A DNA stretch of 64,000 nucleotides from Natronorubrum texcoconense (GCF_900100335.1 NZ_FNFE01000005.1:334116-398115); one strand, 5' to 3'. Numbered from the stretch's first letter, positions 41,800 to 51,312 are shown. The notes: generated from the letters alone by a model not told the origin. Numbers and translations are program-made.

Positions 41800-42969
41800 T
41801 CAGTAGGACTTCGGGAGACCGAGAACGTGTTCGGCGATGTAGTTTTTGACCATCTCGTTCGAGATCGGGGCGATGACGTTGATCATCGTCTCGCGCCAGT
41901 AGCGCTCGACGTCGTACTCGCTCGCGTAGCCCATCCCGCCGTGCGCGCGGATCGCGCGTTCGCAGGCTTCGAGCGAATCCTCGCTCGCCCGGAGTTTGAC
42001 GGCGTTTGCCTCGGCGCCGCAGTCGCGGTCGGTGTCGTAGAGCCACGCCGCCTTCCGGATCATGAGCTCGTCCTGCTCCAGTTTCGCCCACGAATCCGCG
42101 AGCGGATGCTGGACCGCTTGATACGAGCCGATCGGGTTGCCGAAGACGACGCGCTCGCCGGCGTACGCGGCCGCTTTTTCGATCGCGGCTTGCCCGACGC
42201 CGACCGCGTTCGAGGCGATCGCGATCCGTTCGGTGTTGGCGAACCGAAGGAGATACCGGAACCCGCTACCCTCCTCGCCGATCCGGTCGTCGGCGGGGAT
42301 GCGTACGTCGGTGAACCAGACCTCGTTCGAGTCCGACGCTCCCCGTCCCGCCTTCGGGATTTCGGCGACTTCGACGCCGTCCATGTCCCGGCTAAACTCG
42401 GTGAAAAAGAGCGTAAGCCCGCCGAATCGGTCGGATTCCGCTCGAGGCTCGGTGCGGGTAAGCAGCATGATCACGTCCGCCTCCTGGGCCTTCGAGGTCC
42501 AGATCTTCTGTCCGTTGATCACGTACTCGTCGCCGTCGCGTTCGGCGACCGTCTCGATTCGAGAGGTGTCCGTCCCGGCGTTCGGTTCGGTCACGCCCGT
42601 ACAGACCTGCACCGAACCGTCGGCGATATCCGGAAGGTAGCGCTCCTTGTGCTCCTCGTCGGCGAACGCGACGAGCGGTTCGGTGCTGAACGTGTGGTGT
42701 GCGGTGATCGACGTCCCCGCCATTCCGGCACCGGATCGGGCGATCTCCTGCTGGACCAGCGACGCCTCCTGGACGCCGTACCCCTGTCCGCCGTACGATT
42801 CAGGGATCGTAATTCCACACCAGCCGCCGTCGGCGAACGCGTCGAAGAACTCGGTCGGGTACTCGTGGTTCAGGTCTTTTTCGCGCCAGTACTCGTCGCC
42901 GAACTCGTCGCAGAGATCGCGTACCTGTGATCGGATCAGCCGCTGTTCGTCGGACAGCTCGAAGTCCAT
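41800..42969 (-). CDS. Acyl-CoA dehydrogenase
   Basis: A 389-residue FAD enzyme with full acyl-CoA dehydrogenase architecture. VCTGVTEPNAGTDTSRIETVAERDG and INGQKIWTSKAQEADV are the two FAD/substrate signatures. The catalytic base is probably the Glu of FANTERIAIA, the place used by isovaleryl-CoA and long-chain dehydrogenases; the usual YEGT of medium-chain enzymes reads IAPISNEM here. FGNPIGSYQAVQHPLAD is also kept. The ATG at 42969 (MDFELSDEQ) is chosen because it starts the domain. It lies between a D-2-hydroxyacid dehydrogenase and an MFS carrier on the same strand. Confidence 0.9.
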   Translation of the reverse strand: MDFELSDEQRLIRSQVRDLCDEFGDEYWREKDLNHEYPTEFFDAFADGGWCGITIPESYGGQGYGVQEASLVQQEIARSGAGMAGTSITAHHTFSTEPLVAFADEEHKERYLPDIADGSVQVCTGVTEPNAGTDTSRIETVAERDGDEYVINGQKIWTSKAQEADVIMLLTRTEPRAESDRFGGLTLFFTEFSRDMDGVEVAEIPKAGRGASDSNEVWFTDVRIPADDRIGEEGSGFRYLLRFANTERIAIASNAVGVGQAAIEKAAAYAGERVVFGNPIGSYQAVQHPLADSWAKLEQDELMIRKAAWLYDTDRDCGAEANAVKLRASEDSLEACERAIRAHGGMGYASEYDVERYWRETMINVIAPISNEMVKNYIAEHVLGLPKSY

Positions 42970-43052
42970 GACCGGTATTTCCACCATGCTGGCTAAACAG
43001 TTTCCCCCCGTGCCGGACGCACGGTCTTGGGACTCGTCGACCGCTCTCGGTC

Positions 43053-43982
43053 TCAGACGACCCGATTGGTGAGGTCATCGCCCCGTCCGATCCGTTCGAC
43101 GTTCTCGCGGACGATACCGCCCACGTCGCGGAAGTAATCGCGGGTGTACGCCGCCGCGTGCGGGGTGACGATGACATCGTCCAGCTCCCAGAGTGGAGAC
43201 GTCTCGGGTAACGGCTCGGTCTCGAACACGTCGAGTGCGGCGCCCGCGATGTCGCCGGCCTCGAGGGCGTCGATCAACGCTCGTTCGTCGACGACTGCGC
43301 CGCGAGCGACGTTGACGAAGTAGGCGTCCGATCGCATGGCGTCGAACTCCGTCGCGGCGAACAGGCCGCGGGTGGCCTCGGTCAACGGCACGGTGACGAT
43401 AACGAAGTCGGCCGTTGCGATGGGTTCGTGGAGGGCTTCGATGGCGTACATCTCGTCGAACTCCGGGAGGGGGTCGTCGGACCGCCGCACGCCGACGGTC
43501 TCGACGCCGAGCGAGCCAAGCACGTCGGCGACGCCGCGGCCGAGCGTTCCCGTGCCGACGACGCAGGCGGTGGTACCCGGGAGCGTGAACGCTTCGTCCC
43601 ACGCCGGTCGCTCCCAGCGCCGCTCCGTCGCGCTCGCGATCTGATCGTGGAGCCGACGAGCGAACGCGAGCAGGTAGCCCGCGACGGTTTCGCCGACCGT
43701 TCGCCCGTGGATTCCGGTGCTGTTGGTGAGTGCGACGCCATCCTCGGCGAGCGCCTCGAGCGGGAAGCGATCGACGCCCGCCTGCGTCGAGTGGATCCAG
43801 TCGACCTCGAACAGCGCGTCGAAGTGATTTCGCGTGACGACCGCATCGCAGTCCGCGATTCCCGCCTCGTCGACTACCGAGACGTCGATCGGGAGGTCGG
43901 AGAGGAACGCCGCGAGTTCCGACGGCGGGAAGATGGCTTCGACGGATTCCTGGACGCCGAGGCGCTCGAGTTTGCCTGTCAT
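43053..43982 (-). CDS. D-2-hydroxyacid dehydrogenase
   Basis: A 309-residue NAD(P)-dependent dehydrogenase. The dinucleotide motif is VVGTGTLGRGVADVLG. The catalytic set is complete: Arg in VNVARGAVVD, Glu in DVFETEPLPE and His in VTPHAAAY. It belongs to the short, archaeal group that includes the frameshifted paralogue at 32973. The start ATG at 43982 is shared with no other gene; the 242-bp gap to the divergent MFS gene holds the promoters. Together with the acyl-CoA dehydrogenase and MFS gene downstream it probably forms a small operon. Confidence 0.9.
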   Translation of the reverse strand: MTGKLERLGVQESVEAIFPPSELAAFLSDLPIDVSVVDEAGIADCDAVVTRNHFDALFEVDWIHSTQAGVDRFPLEALAEDGVALTNSTGIHGRTVGETVAGYLLAFARRLHDQIASATERRWERPAWDEAFTLPGTTACVVGTGTLGRGVADVLGSLGVETVGVRRSDDPLPEFDEMYAIEALHEPIATADFVIVTVPLTEATRGLFAATEFDAMRSDAYFVNVARGAVVDERALIDALEAGDIAGAALDVFETEPLPETSPLWELDDVIVTPHAAAYTRDYFRDVGGIVRENVERIGRGDDLTNRVV

Positions 43983-44224
43983 GCACTACCGGAGGTGCAG
44001 TCGTCGTATCAATCTTCCCACGGTGGGACTGGAGAGCGCGTAGGGCTTCCGTCGAAACGCTCGGTGCGTCGGCTTCCGGCCGAGTCGTCGTCGGCCGTCG
44101 CTCCGGATCGGGACGATGGTTGCCCGTCGTCTCGGGCACTGCCATCCGTCGTCTCTCGAATTCCGCCGTGCTCTGTCCAGTCGTAACAGAATACTTATCA
44201 TCGGTACTGGAGTACTGATCCGCC

Positions 44225-45445
44225 GTGGGAAGCAACCCTTTCGGGAGCCTCTCCGACCTCAGGAACGGAGTGGCCGACCTCTGGAGCGGCGGCCGCGGGA
44301 GAATACTCACCGCCGTCGCCGCCGGTTGGTTTCTCTCCATCGGCGTGCGGATGATCTACCCCGTGATGCTGCCGTACCTCAGAACGGCTTACGGGCTCGA
44401 TCTGACGACCGCCGGCCTCCTGCTAACGGTGCTGTTCCTCGCGTACGCACTGGGACAGTTTCCGGGCGGGGTGCTCGCCGACCGGTTCGGAGAGCGATTC
44501 ACGCTCACGGCGAGCGCGGTGATCTCCGCGGTAACGTTGACGCTCGTCGTCACCGCCAACTCGTCGATCGTGCTCTTCGCCGCCACGGCGCTGTTCGGGT
44601 TCGGGACGGCGCTGTACGCGGTCGGCCGGTACACCGTCCTGCCACGACTGTACACGGATCGCCTCGGCGCTGCGAACGGCGTGACGGCCGCCTCGCAGGA
44701 CGCCGGCCAGTCGGTCCTGCCGCCGGTCGCCAGCGTGATCGCGGCGGCGTTTCTGTGGCAGCTCGGATTCGGCTTCGCGATTCCGTTGTTCCTGCTCGCA
44801 GCCGTCGCCCTCTGGGTCGTCGTCCCGCCCCGCTCTCCGAGTGCTTCGGACGGCGACTCCGGGTTCAGCCGCGACGATCTTCACGTTCTCACGTCCGTGT
44901 TCCGCCAGCCGGCGGTCGTGTACGCGACGGCGGTGTTGATCCTCGGACTTTACGTCTGGCAGGCGTTCACGAGCTTCTATCCGACGTATCTGATCGAAAT
45001 CAAAGGGCTCTCGACGACCGTCGCCAGCTTTCTGTTCGGGATTTTCTTTGCACTCGGCATTCTGATCAAGCCACTCGCAGGGGGTGCGTACGATCGGTTC
45101 GGCATCCGCCGCTCGCTCACGATCGTCGCGAGCGGACCGACGATCGGCCTCATCGCGCTCCCGTACGTCGACGACATCTGGATCCTTATCGTGGTGACCG
45201 CTCTCGTGAGCACCCTGCTCGGCTTCGCGACGGTCGTCGAACCGTCGTTGCTTCACTCCCTCCCCGAGGAAATCCGCGGGACGGGGTTCGGCATCCTTCG
45301 ATCCGTCGGCTTCACGATCGGTGCGACCAGTCCGGTCCTGTTCGGTGCCGCGGCCGATCGAGGATTTTTCGACGAGATGTTTATGGTTCTGGCCGTGTTC
45401 GCCGCCGGAATGATTCTCTTGGCGTTCCGGATCCCCGAGAACTGA
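44225..45445 (+). CDS. MFS transporter
   Basis: A 406-residue major facilitator. GWFLSIGVRMIYPVMLPYLR in the first segment, LGQFPGGVLADRFGERFTLT in the loop and DAGQSVLPPVASVIAAAF in segment 5 match the superfamily. The only reasonable start is GTG at 44225, since the first in-frame ATG lies inside the first membrane segment. It ends 21 bp from the convergent CaiB gene and is transcribed away from the D-2-hydroxyacid dehydrogenase. Confidence 0.85.
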   Translation: MGSNPFGSLSDLRNGVADLWSGGRGRILTAVAAGWFLSIGVRMIYPVMLPYLRTAYGLDLTTAGLLLTVLFLAYALGQFPGGVLADRFGERFTLTASAVISAVTLTLVVTANSSIVLFAATALFGFGTALYAVGRYTVLPRLYTDRLGAANGVTAASQDAGQSVLPPVASVIAAAFLWQLGFGFAIPLFLLAAVALWVVVPPRSPSASDGDSGFSRDDLHVLTSVFRQPAVVYATAVLILGLYVWQAFTSFYPTYLIEIKGLSTTVASFLFGIFFALGILIKPLAGGAYDRFGIRRSLTIVASGPTIGLIALPYVDDIWILIVVTALVSTLLGFATVVEPSLLHSLPEEIRGTGFGILRSVGFTIGATSPVLFGAAADRGFFDEMFMVLAVFAAGMILLAFRIPEN

Positions 45446-45466
45446 GCGTTCCGAGTCGGCGAGGGG

Positions 45467-46654
45467 CTACGAACTCGAGATGACCGCACCGTGTTCGTGA
45501 AACCGCTCGATTTCGTCGGCCGAGTACGACAGGGCCTCGAGGATGTGATCGGTGTGTTCGCCCTTCTTCGGCGGTCGCGAGGCGAACTGCCCGTCGTGAA
45601 TCCTCGAACTGAAACGGAACGGAAGCGACGCCGTCAGGACCCGCTCGTCGACCTCCGGATTGTAGCTGTCGACGATCATCGACCGCGCCTCGACGTGCTC
45701 GTCGTTCTCCACGAGATCTTGGACCGTCTGGACGGCTCCGGCCGGAATCCCCGCATCGAGTAGTTTTCGCTCGAGTGCTGCCGACGTAAATTCCGTGAAC
45801 TCCGGGATGAGTTCGTCACGGAGTGCTTCCCGGTGGTCCATGCGGTCGTCGATCGTCTGGAACCGGTCTTCCTCGAGCAGATCGGTTCGATCGAGGGCCG
45901 TACAGAGTCGCTCGTACATCGCCTCCGAGAGCGTCGCGACGTAGATGTGTCCGTCGGCCGTCGGGAAGACCCCGTTCGGCGCGCTGCCGATTCCTTTGCC
46001 TCCCGCGCGTTCGGGGAGCGATCCCGACTGGTCGTAGTTCGTGATCCAGTAGGACATCCAGGAGATCGCGACGTCGAACAGCGAGATGTCGATGTGGGTC
46101 CCGTCCCCGCCGCGGTCGTGGTGGCGAACGGCGGCGAGGATCGCGAACGCGGCGTTCGCACCCGTCCCGCAGTCGATCAGACTCGCGCGGATTCGGACCG
46201 GCGGCCGATCGCTGTAGCCGGTGGTCGCCATGAGCCCCGAGACGGCCTGAATACAGGGATCGTAGCCGGGATACGACTGATACGGGCCGGTTCGACCGAA
46301 GCCCGACAACGAACAGTAGATGACGTCCTCGTTTCGGGCCGTAACCGACTCGTAGTCGAGATCGTACTTCTCGAGGACGCCGGGCCGAAAGCTCTCTACG
46401 ATCACGTCGGCTTCGTCGACGAGTTCCGTGACGATCGAACGTCCTGCGTCGGTTTTGATATCGACACACAGGCTCTGCTTGCCGTGGTTGAACGGGGTGA
46501 ACATGTTCCCGTTCATCAGGTTCCGAAACGAATCGCCCGATGGCGGTTCGACCTTCAGAACGGTTGCCCCCATCTCGGCGAGCAACTGCGTACAGACGGG
46601 GCCCGCTATCGATTGTGTAAAATCAACGACGGTTAAATCGTCTAAGGGCTTCAT
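45467..46654 (-). CDS. CaiB/BaiF family CoA-transferase
   Basis: A 395-residue class III CoA-transferase. The start LDDLTVVDFTQSIAGPVCTQLLAEMGATVLKVEPP is the family signature. The catalytic Asp that takes the acyl group is D161 in SLIDCGTGANAAF. SFRPGVLEKYDL and DGTHIDISLFD are also kept. The ATG at 46654 is preferred; the longer frame upstream has no family content. It moves CoA to an organic acid such as a dicarboxylate or a branched acid. Divergent from the HpcH/HpaI aldolase. Confidence 0.9.
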   Translation of the reverse strand: MKPLDDLTVVDFTQSIAGPVCTQLLAEMGATVLKVEPPSGDSFRNLMNGNMFTPFNHGKQSLCVDIKTDAGRSIVTELVDEADVIVESFRPGVLEKYDLDYESVTARNEDVIYCSLSGFGRTGPYQSYPGYDPCIQAVSGLMATTGYSDRPPVRIRASLIDCGTGANAAFAILAAVRHHDRGGDGTHIDISLFDVAISWMSYWITNYDQSGSLPERAGGKGIGSAPNGVFPTADGHIYVATLSEAMYERLCTALDRTDLLEEDRFQTIDDRMDHREALRDELIPEFTEFTSAALERKLLDAGIPAGAVQTVQDLVENDEHVEARSMIVDSYNPEVDERVLTASLPFRFSSRIHDGQFASRPPKKGEHTDHILEALSYSADEIERFHEHGAVISSS

Positions 46655-46828
46655 ACTACTCTCGATATCACCGTCGGAGAAAGTTCTTTGGGAAGGCCTA
46701 TCACACACGTGCACGGACCGGTCACCGCCTCTCGATGTCGACCACCGTAACGAAGAGCCGTCCCCGAACCGAGGCCGTGTCACTCCAACCCACAGGCTTT
46801 TGCTCCTCGCATCGAAAGCGAGGGCACG

Positions 46829-47620
46829 ATGACAACTGACGCGGACGGAGAGCGCTTCAGGTCTCGATTTACCGACGGCGACGTTCTCGGGACCTGGGTA
46901 TCGATCGGTCACCCGGCGATCGTCGAAGCGGCTTCGAGAGCGGGATTCGACTTCGTTCTCATCGACACGGAACACACCGCGATGAGTCTCGAGACCGTCG
47001 CCGAACTCGCCCGTGCGGCCGCTGCGTCACCCGGTGAACTCGGGGTGATCGTCCGTCCCGCCTGGAACGATCCGGTCCGGATCAAACGCATCCTCGATAT
47101 CGGGGTCGACGGGATCATGGTGCCGATGATCGACACGCCGGACGCTGCCACCGAACTCGTCCGGGCGACGCGGTATCCGCCCGACGGTGATCGCGGGATC
47201 GCGTCGGGTCGCGCGGCCGGCTACGGCCAGAACTTCGTCGACTACGTCGCGGAGGAGCACCGATCGTTGCTCACGATCGCGCAGATCGAAACGCCGACCG
47301 GCGTCGAACACGCCGCCGACATCGCGGCGGTGGACGGGATCGACGCGCTCTTCGTCGGCCCGGCCGACCTCTCGGCGTCGCTCGGCGTCTTCGCCGAGTG
47401 GGACGCACCCGAACTCACCGACGCGATGGCTCGCAGTATCGAAGCCGGAGCGAACGCCGACACGCCCGTCGGCACGCTCACGGTTCGCGAAGCCGACGTC
47501 GCGGACCGCGTCGAACGAGGGTTCGACTTTCAAATCGCGGGCAAGGACATGACGACGCTCATCGAAACCGGCGAACGGATCCGCGAAACCTACGAGGAGA
47601 GCGTCTCCAAACGCGAGTAA
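46829..47620 (+). CDS. HpcH/HpaI aldolase/citrate lyase family protein
   Basis: A 263-residue class II (metal-dependent) aldolase of the HpaI group. LGTWVSIGHPAIVEAASRAGFDFVLIDTEH, IKRILDIGVDGIMVPMIDTPDAA and MIQ-region homologue LLTIAQIETPTGVEHA give the substrate and metal Glu; FVGPADLSASLG closes the site. It probably splits or makes 2-keto-4-hydroxy acids, giving pyruvate plus an aldehyde. The ATG at 46829 is 28 bp after a likely promoter-rich gap shared with the CaiB gene, so CoA-transfer and aldol cleavage may be co-regulated. Confidence 0.9.
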   Translation: MTTDADGERFRSRFTDGDVLGTWVSIGHPAIVEAASRAGFDFVLIDTEHTAMSLETVAELARAAAASPGELGVIVRPAWNDPVRIKRILDIGVDGIMVPMIDTPDAATELVRATRYPPDGDRGIASGRAAGYGQNFVDYVAEEHRSLLTIAQIETPTGVEHAADIAAVDGIDALFVGPADLSASLGVFAEWDAPELTDAMARSIEAGANADTPVGTLTVREADVADRVERGFDFQIAGKDMTTLIETGERIRETYEESVSKRE

Positions 47621-47794
47621 CCGCCGCTGGTCGGTGATCCGCAGGCAACCGGGTCGTTCCGGTCGCAGTTATCGGATTGTCCTAGTATCTGTTGCCAGTT
47701 GGCACGCAGTGTGAATCGTTCGGGAACCGCTGTAGAGCCCGGATCCGGGGCGCAGTGGTCGAATTCGGGAACTCGAGACCGCGGTACGATTACC

Positions 47795-49438
47795 TCATTC
47801 GTTCATCCAGACGCCGGACTGCGGCTCGTAGGGGTCGGTCGGAATTTCGACGAGCGTCGGTCCGTCGCTCGCGATCGCATCGGCGACGGTCGCTTCGATC
47901 TCGTCCGGCGTTTCCGCCCGTTCGACGTCGATTCCGAGTCCGTCGGCGACGGTCGTGTACGAGACCGGGTTCTCCTCCCAGCCGTACTCGCCCTCGTCCA
48001 TCCGGTAGCTGCGTCCAGCTTCCTCGCTGATGATGGCGTAGTCGCTGTTGTTGAGGACGACGACCGTGACGTCGATCTCCTCGTCGGCCAACGTGTGCAG
48101 TTCGTGGAGACACATCAGCAGTCCCCCGTCTCCGGTGAGCGCCACGACGTCCTGCTCGGGGTTGGCGATCTTCGCCCCGATCGCGGAGGGCAGCCCCGAC
48201 GCCATCGTCGCCCACGAGCCCGGATTGACGTAATCGCGGGGTTCGTACGTTGGAAACATTACCAGCGTCCACAGCCGGAACCCGCCCGCGTCGACGGCGA
48301 CGACCGCATCGCGGGGCGTTCCCTCACGAATCGCGTCCAGCGCCCTGACCGACGTCAGCGGCGCGTCCGACACCGCTCGCAGTTCCTCGAGGCGCTCGTC
48401 GATCGCGTCCCTCGTCGCCTGTGCGCGCTCCGCGCCGTTCGCACCGGAGATCGACCGGTCCGAAAGCGCACCGTCGAGTTCGTTGAGCGTTCTGGCGGCG
48501 TCGGCGACGATTCCGACCGCCGGATCGTAGCCGGTTCCGATGTCGTCGGGGTCGAGCGTCACGTGGACCAGGTCGTCCGGGACCTCGACCGACCAGTTCT
48601 GCATGGTAACCGCGTCGAAGTCGGTCCCGACGCCGAGCGCCGCGTCCGCGTCGGCGATGAGTTCCTTTACGGCCGTCCCAGTTCCGCCACACAGCACTCC
48701 TCCCATGAGTTCGTGGTCGTCGGGGAAGACCGCCTTACTCTTGTACGTGAGAACGACCGGCGCGTCGAGGCGTTCGGCGACCGCTCGCAACTCGTCGCTC
48801 GCTTCGGACGCTCTGATCCCGCCGCCGGCGATGATGACCGTACTCGAGGCCTCAGCGAGGAGGTCCGCTGCAGCGTCGACCTTCTCGGCGGGAACGCCGC
48901 TGAACGACTGGCGTTCGATCTCGCCCCGTTCTGCGAGCGGGACGTCCATCTTGAGGAAGTTTTTCGGAATACCGATCCGAACGGGGCCTTTCGGGGCCGT
49001 CTGTGCGGCGTCGATCGCCGTCTGGAGTTCGGCGACGGTACTCTGTGGCGTCTCGACGGTGATGTTCTCCTTGACGACGTTGTCGTAGGTATCCGGCGGC
49101 GTCTCGTGGATCCCGTCGCCGCCGCGAATCTCCGGTTCGGTCTCGACGGCGATGTGCAGGAGCGGCGTACAGTCGTTCAGTGCGTTTTTCAGCCCGTTCA
49201 TCGCGTTCATATCGCCCGGTCCGGGGATGACCACGGTGGCGGCCATTCCGCCGCTGGTCTCCGCGTACCCCCACGCCTGATGCGAGACGGCGGTTTCGTG
49301 GCGAGCCATGACGAACCGGATATCGTCGCGTTCGCTGATACTCTCGTTCAGCGGCAGTGACTGTTTGCCCGGAATACCGAACAGCGTGTCGACGTCGTTC
49401 TCAGTCAGACAATCGATAATTGCCTCGTTGACCTTCAT
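47795..49438 (-). CDS. Thiamine diphosphate-dependent enzyme (acetolactate synthase/decarboxylase-like)
   Basis: A 547-residue ThDP enzyme with the three-domain POX/ALS layout. The N-terminal domain has the catalytic Glu in ARHETAVSHQAWGYAE (about residue 48). The middle domain starts near PAEKVDAAADLLAEASSTVIIAGGG. The C-terminal ThDP domain has GDGGLLMCLHELHTLADEEIDVTVVVLNN, the GDG-x~25-NN cofactor motif. The exact reaction (decarboxylase, carboligase or synthase) cannot be read. The ATG at 49438 follows a direct repeat in the promoter. It is convergent with the aldolase gene. Confidence 0.9.
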   Translation of the reverse strand: MKVNEAIIDCLTENDVDTLFGIPGKQSLPLNESISERDDIRFVMARHETAVSHQAWGYAETSGGMAATVVIPGPGDMNAMNGLKNALNDCTPLLHIAVETEPEIRGGDGIHETPPDTYDNVVKENITVETPQSTVAELQTAIDAAQTAPKGPVRIGIPKNFLKMDVPLAERGEIERQSFSGVPAEKVDAAADLLAEASSTVIIAGGGIRASEASDELRAVAERLDAPVVLTYKSKAVFPDDHELMGGVLCGGTGTAVKELIADADAALGVGTDFDAVTMQNWSVEVPDDLVHVTLDPDDIGTGYDPAVGIVADAARTLNELDGALSDRSISGANGAERAQATRDAIDERLEELRAVSDAPLTSVRALDAIREGTPRDAVVAVDAGGFRLWTLVMFPTYEPRDYVNPGSWATMASGLPSAIGAKIANPEQDVVALTGDGGLLMCLHELHTLADEEIDVTVVVLNNSDYAIISEEAGRSYRMDEGEYGWEENPVSYTTVADGLGIDVERAETPDEIEATVADAIASDGPTLVEIPTDPYEPQSGVWMNE

Positions 49439-49454
49439 AGCCGTACTGAGACCG

Positions 49455-49500
49455 AAGACAGTGTAAAGGTCTAGGGTATCTCTCGTAAAAGACAGTGTAA
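49455..49500 (-). promoter_or_regulatory. Direct repeat in the ThDP-enzyme promoter
   Basis: Two exact copies of aagacagtgtaa lie at 49455-49466 and 49489-49500, 34 bp apart, in the first ~60 bp before the start codon of the ThDP gene. They could be binding sites for a regulator. Confidence 0.4.
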
Positions 49501-49614
49501 TTTCCACTGGTGTTCGCCGCATCGCTCGCGGCACAGCAGCCCCCGACCCACAACGGTCGCGAAACCGGCGTCGCTGACGATATGCTTTTGTATCGGGCCT
49601 TGGTGGGAGATAGC

Positions 49615-49989
49615 ATGGACGTCCTCCATGCGGCTATCTGGGTCGACGACATCGATGCACAGCTGGCGTTTTACTGCGACGGACTCGGACTCGAGCAGAC
49701 GCGCGAGTTCGACCTCGACGGCGTGACCAACACGTACGTCGCCGGGGAGAGCGACGCGGAGATCCAGTTCAAACACGACGACACCGAGCGAAACCCCGAG
49801 CCGGCCGTCATTGACCACCTCGCCGTCGAAGTCGCCGATATGAGCGAGACGATCGAGACGCTCGTCGAACGGTACGACAGCGAGGTCGTCGACGATCCGC
49901 GGACCGTCGAGGAGAAGGGGATCCAGATCGCGTTCGTCACCGACCCGGAGGGATACGTCGTCGAACTCATCGAAAACATCGAGGCGTAA
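49615..49989 (+). CDS. VOC family protein (glyoxalase/dioxygenase fold)
   Basis: A 124-residue protein of the vicinal oxygen chelate fold. The first half has MDVLHAAIWVDDIDAQLAFYCDGLGLE with the metal His, the second half VIDHLAVEVADMSETIE and the Glu in DPEGYVVELIE. This matches lactoylglutathione-lyase-like proteins. The ATG at 49615 is preferred since it starts the first beta strand; the longer frame upstream is not family-like. Substrate unknown. A 53-residue membrane protein gene follows 20 bp later. Confidence 0.85.
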   Translation: MDVLHAAIWVDDIDAQLAFYCDGLGLEQTREFDLDGVTNTYVAGESDAEIQFKHDDTERNPEPAVIDHLAVEVADMSETIETLVERYDSEVVDDPRTVEEKGIQIAFVTDPEGYVVELIENIEA

Positions 49990-50009
49990 CCGAGCACGGA
50001 GTCGTTTTC

Positions 50010-50171
50010 ATGAGTAACGAAAAACAAACTCTCATCGAATCGCTGCTCGAAGCCGAATCCCAGTTTCACGAGCTGATGCCGATCAAAGACACCTATAGCA
50101 AACTCTTCTTTCGATCGCTTTTCTGGTTCGCCCTCTTCAGCGTGCTCTACGTGGTACTCACCGGTTTGTGA
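50010..50171 (+). CDS. Small membrane protein (53 aa)
   Basis: A short frame starting MSNEKQTLIESLLEAES. It has a polar N-terminal helix of about 30 residues and one C-terminal membrane segment (SLFWFALFSVLYVVLTGL). It starts 20 bp after the VOC stop, so it is probably on the same transcript. No family was recognised; the amphipathic lead plus one tail anchor resembles small complex-assembly or peptide regulators. Confidence 0.5.
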   Translation: MSNEKQTLIESLLEAESQFHELMPIKDTYSKLFFRSLFWFALFSVLYVVLTGL

Positions 50172-50289
50172 ACGGGGGGAGGAGCCGAAGATTTCTGACT
50201 CGGATTAGTCCGAATTGAGGGCCTCCGACCCGAACTATATGGTCTCCCCTCGCGTCACCGCGGGTGTGACGCCGAACACAGCGGATCGA

Positions 50290-51312
50290 ATGACTGCGCT
50301 CTGTAAGACGCGACCCGAACCGGGAATGGCACTCGAGTCCGTTCCCGTCCCCGAGCCGGGGCCCGGCGAGGTGCGAATCCGCGTCGAGTCGGTCGGTATC
50401 GACGGCGGCGCGGAGGCGCTGATCTACGACTGGCACGAAAGCAAACGCCACTACGCGGATGAGCTCCCGCAGCTGTTCGGCCACGAGTTCGCCGGCGTAA
50501 TCGACGCGACCGGTCCGGACGTCGAGGGGTTCGAGGCGGGGACGCGCGTCGCGGTGGAGCCCGTCCTCGGCTGTGGCCGCTGTCGGCTCTGTCGCTCGGG
50601 ATCGTTCGGTATCTGTCCCGATCGGCGAATCGTCGGTCTCCATCCCGACCTCGACGGCGCACTCGCGGAGTACGCCGTGGTGCCACAGGAGACGCTCTAC
50701 CCCATCGGCTCGCTGAGCGCCGACGAGGGGGTCTTTCTCGAGTTGCTCGGCTTGGCCGTCCACGGCATCGAACGTTCCCAGTTCGAACCCGGCGACAGCG
50801 TCGCGATCGCCGGCCCCGGATCGGTCGGGATCGGCGCGCTCGTCGCGGCGGTCGCCGGCGGAGCGAGTTCGGTCACGGTTATCGGGACGGCGGACGACCG
50901 CGAGGATCGACTGCCGCTCGCGCGCGAGCTCGGTGCGACGAACACGGTCACGACCGAGGACGCCGAGGCGGACCTCGCCGAGGAGGTCGACGTCTTCGTC
51001 GAGGCCTCAGGCCATCCCGACGCGATATCGCTCGCGTCGTCGACGACGCGTCGGGACGGCGAAATCGTCCAGATCGGCATCTTCCACGGCTCGGAGACGG
51101 TTCCCGTCGATCTCACCCGGCTCGTTCGGCGGGGCGTCTCGATCACGACGGTCTACGGCCGGCGCGACTCGAGTTGGCGACGGGCGATCGCGATCGCGGA
51201 GAACACGGATCTCTCCCCGGCGCTCGGTCCATCGTTTCCGCTCGAGGAGTACGAGCAGGCGTTCGACGCGACCCGACGGCGGGAGGGGATCAAAATCACG
51301 CTGCATCCGTAG
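50290..51312 (+). CDS. Zinc-dependent alcohol dehydrogenase (MDR) family protein
   Basis: A 340-residue MDR enzyme. It resembles threonine and glucose dehydrogenases: GHEFAGVI keeps the His-Glu pair, and CGRCRLCRSGSFGIC is the structural zinc lobe. The catalytic zinc Cys (usually C-G-T-D) is replaced: VGIDGGAEALIYDW has Asp, as known for haloarchaeal glucose dehydrogenase. The nucleotide motif is IAGPGSVGIGALVAAVAGG. The ATG at 50290 starts the domain; an upstream ATG at 50239 would add an unlikely tail. It is convergent with the CoA-transferase genes. Confidence 0.85.
   Translation: MTALCKTRPEPGMALESVPVPEPGPGEVRIRVESVGIDGGAEALIYDWHESKRHYADELPQLFGHEFAGVIDATGPDVEGFEAGTRVAVEPVLGCGRCRLCRSGSFGICPDRRIVGLHPDLDGALAEYAVVPQETLYPIGSLSADEGVFLELLGLAVHGIERSQFEPGDSVAIAGPGSVGIGALVAAVAGGASSVTVIGTADDREDRLPLARELGATNTVTTEDAEADLAEEVDVFVEASGHPDAISLASSTTRRDGEIVQIGIFHGSETVPVDLTRLVRRGVSITTVYGRRDSSWRRAIAIAENTDLSPALGPSFPLEEYEQAFDATRRREGIKITLHP

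Noticed and set aside
47699..49360. A 550-codon plus-strand frame opposite the ThDP enzyme gene
   Set aside because: Arg-rich shadow of the real gene without recognisable domains.
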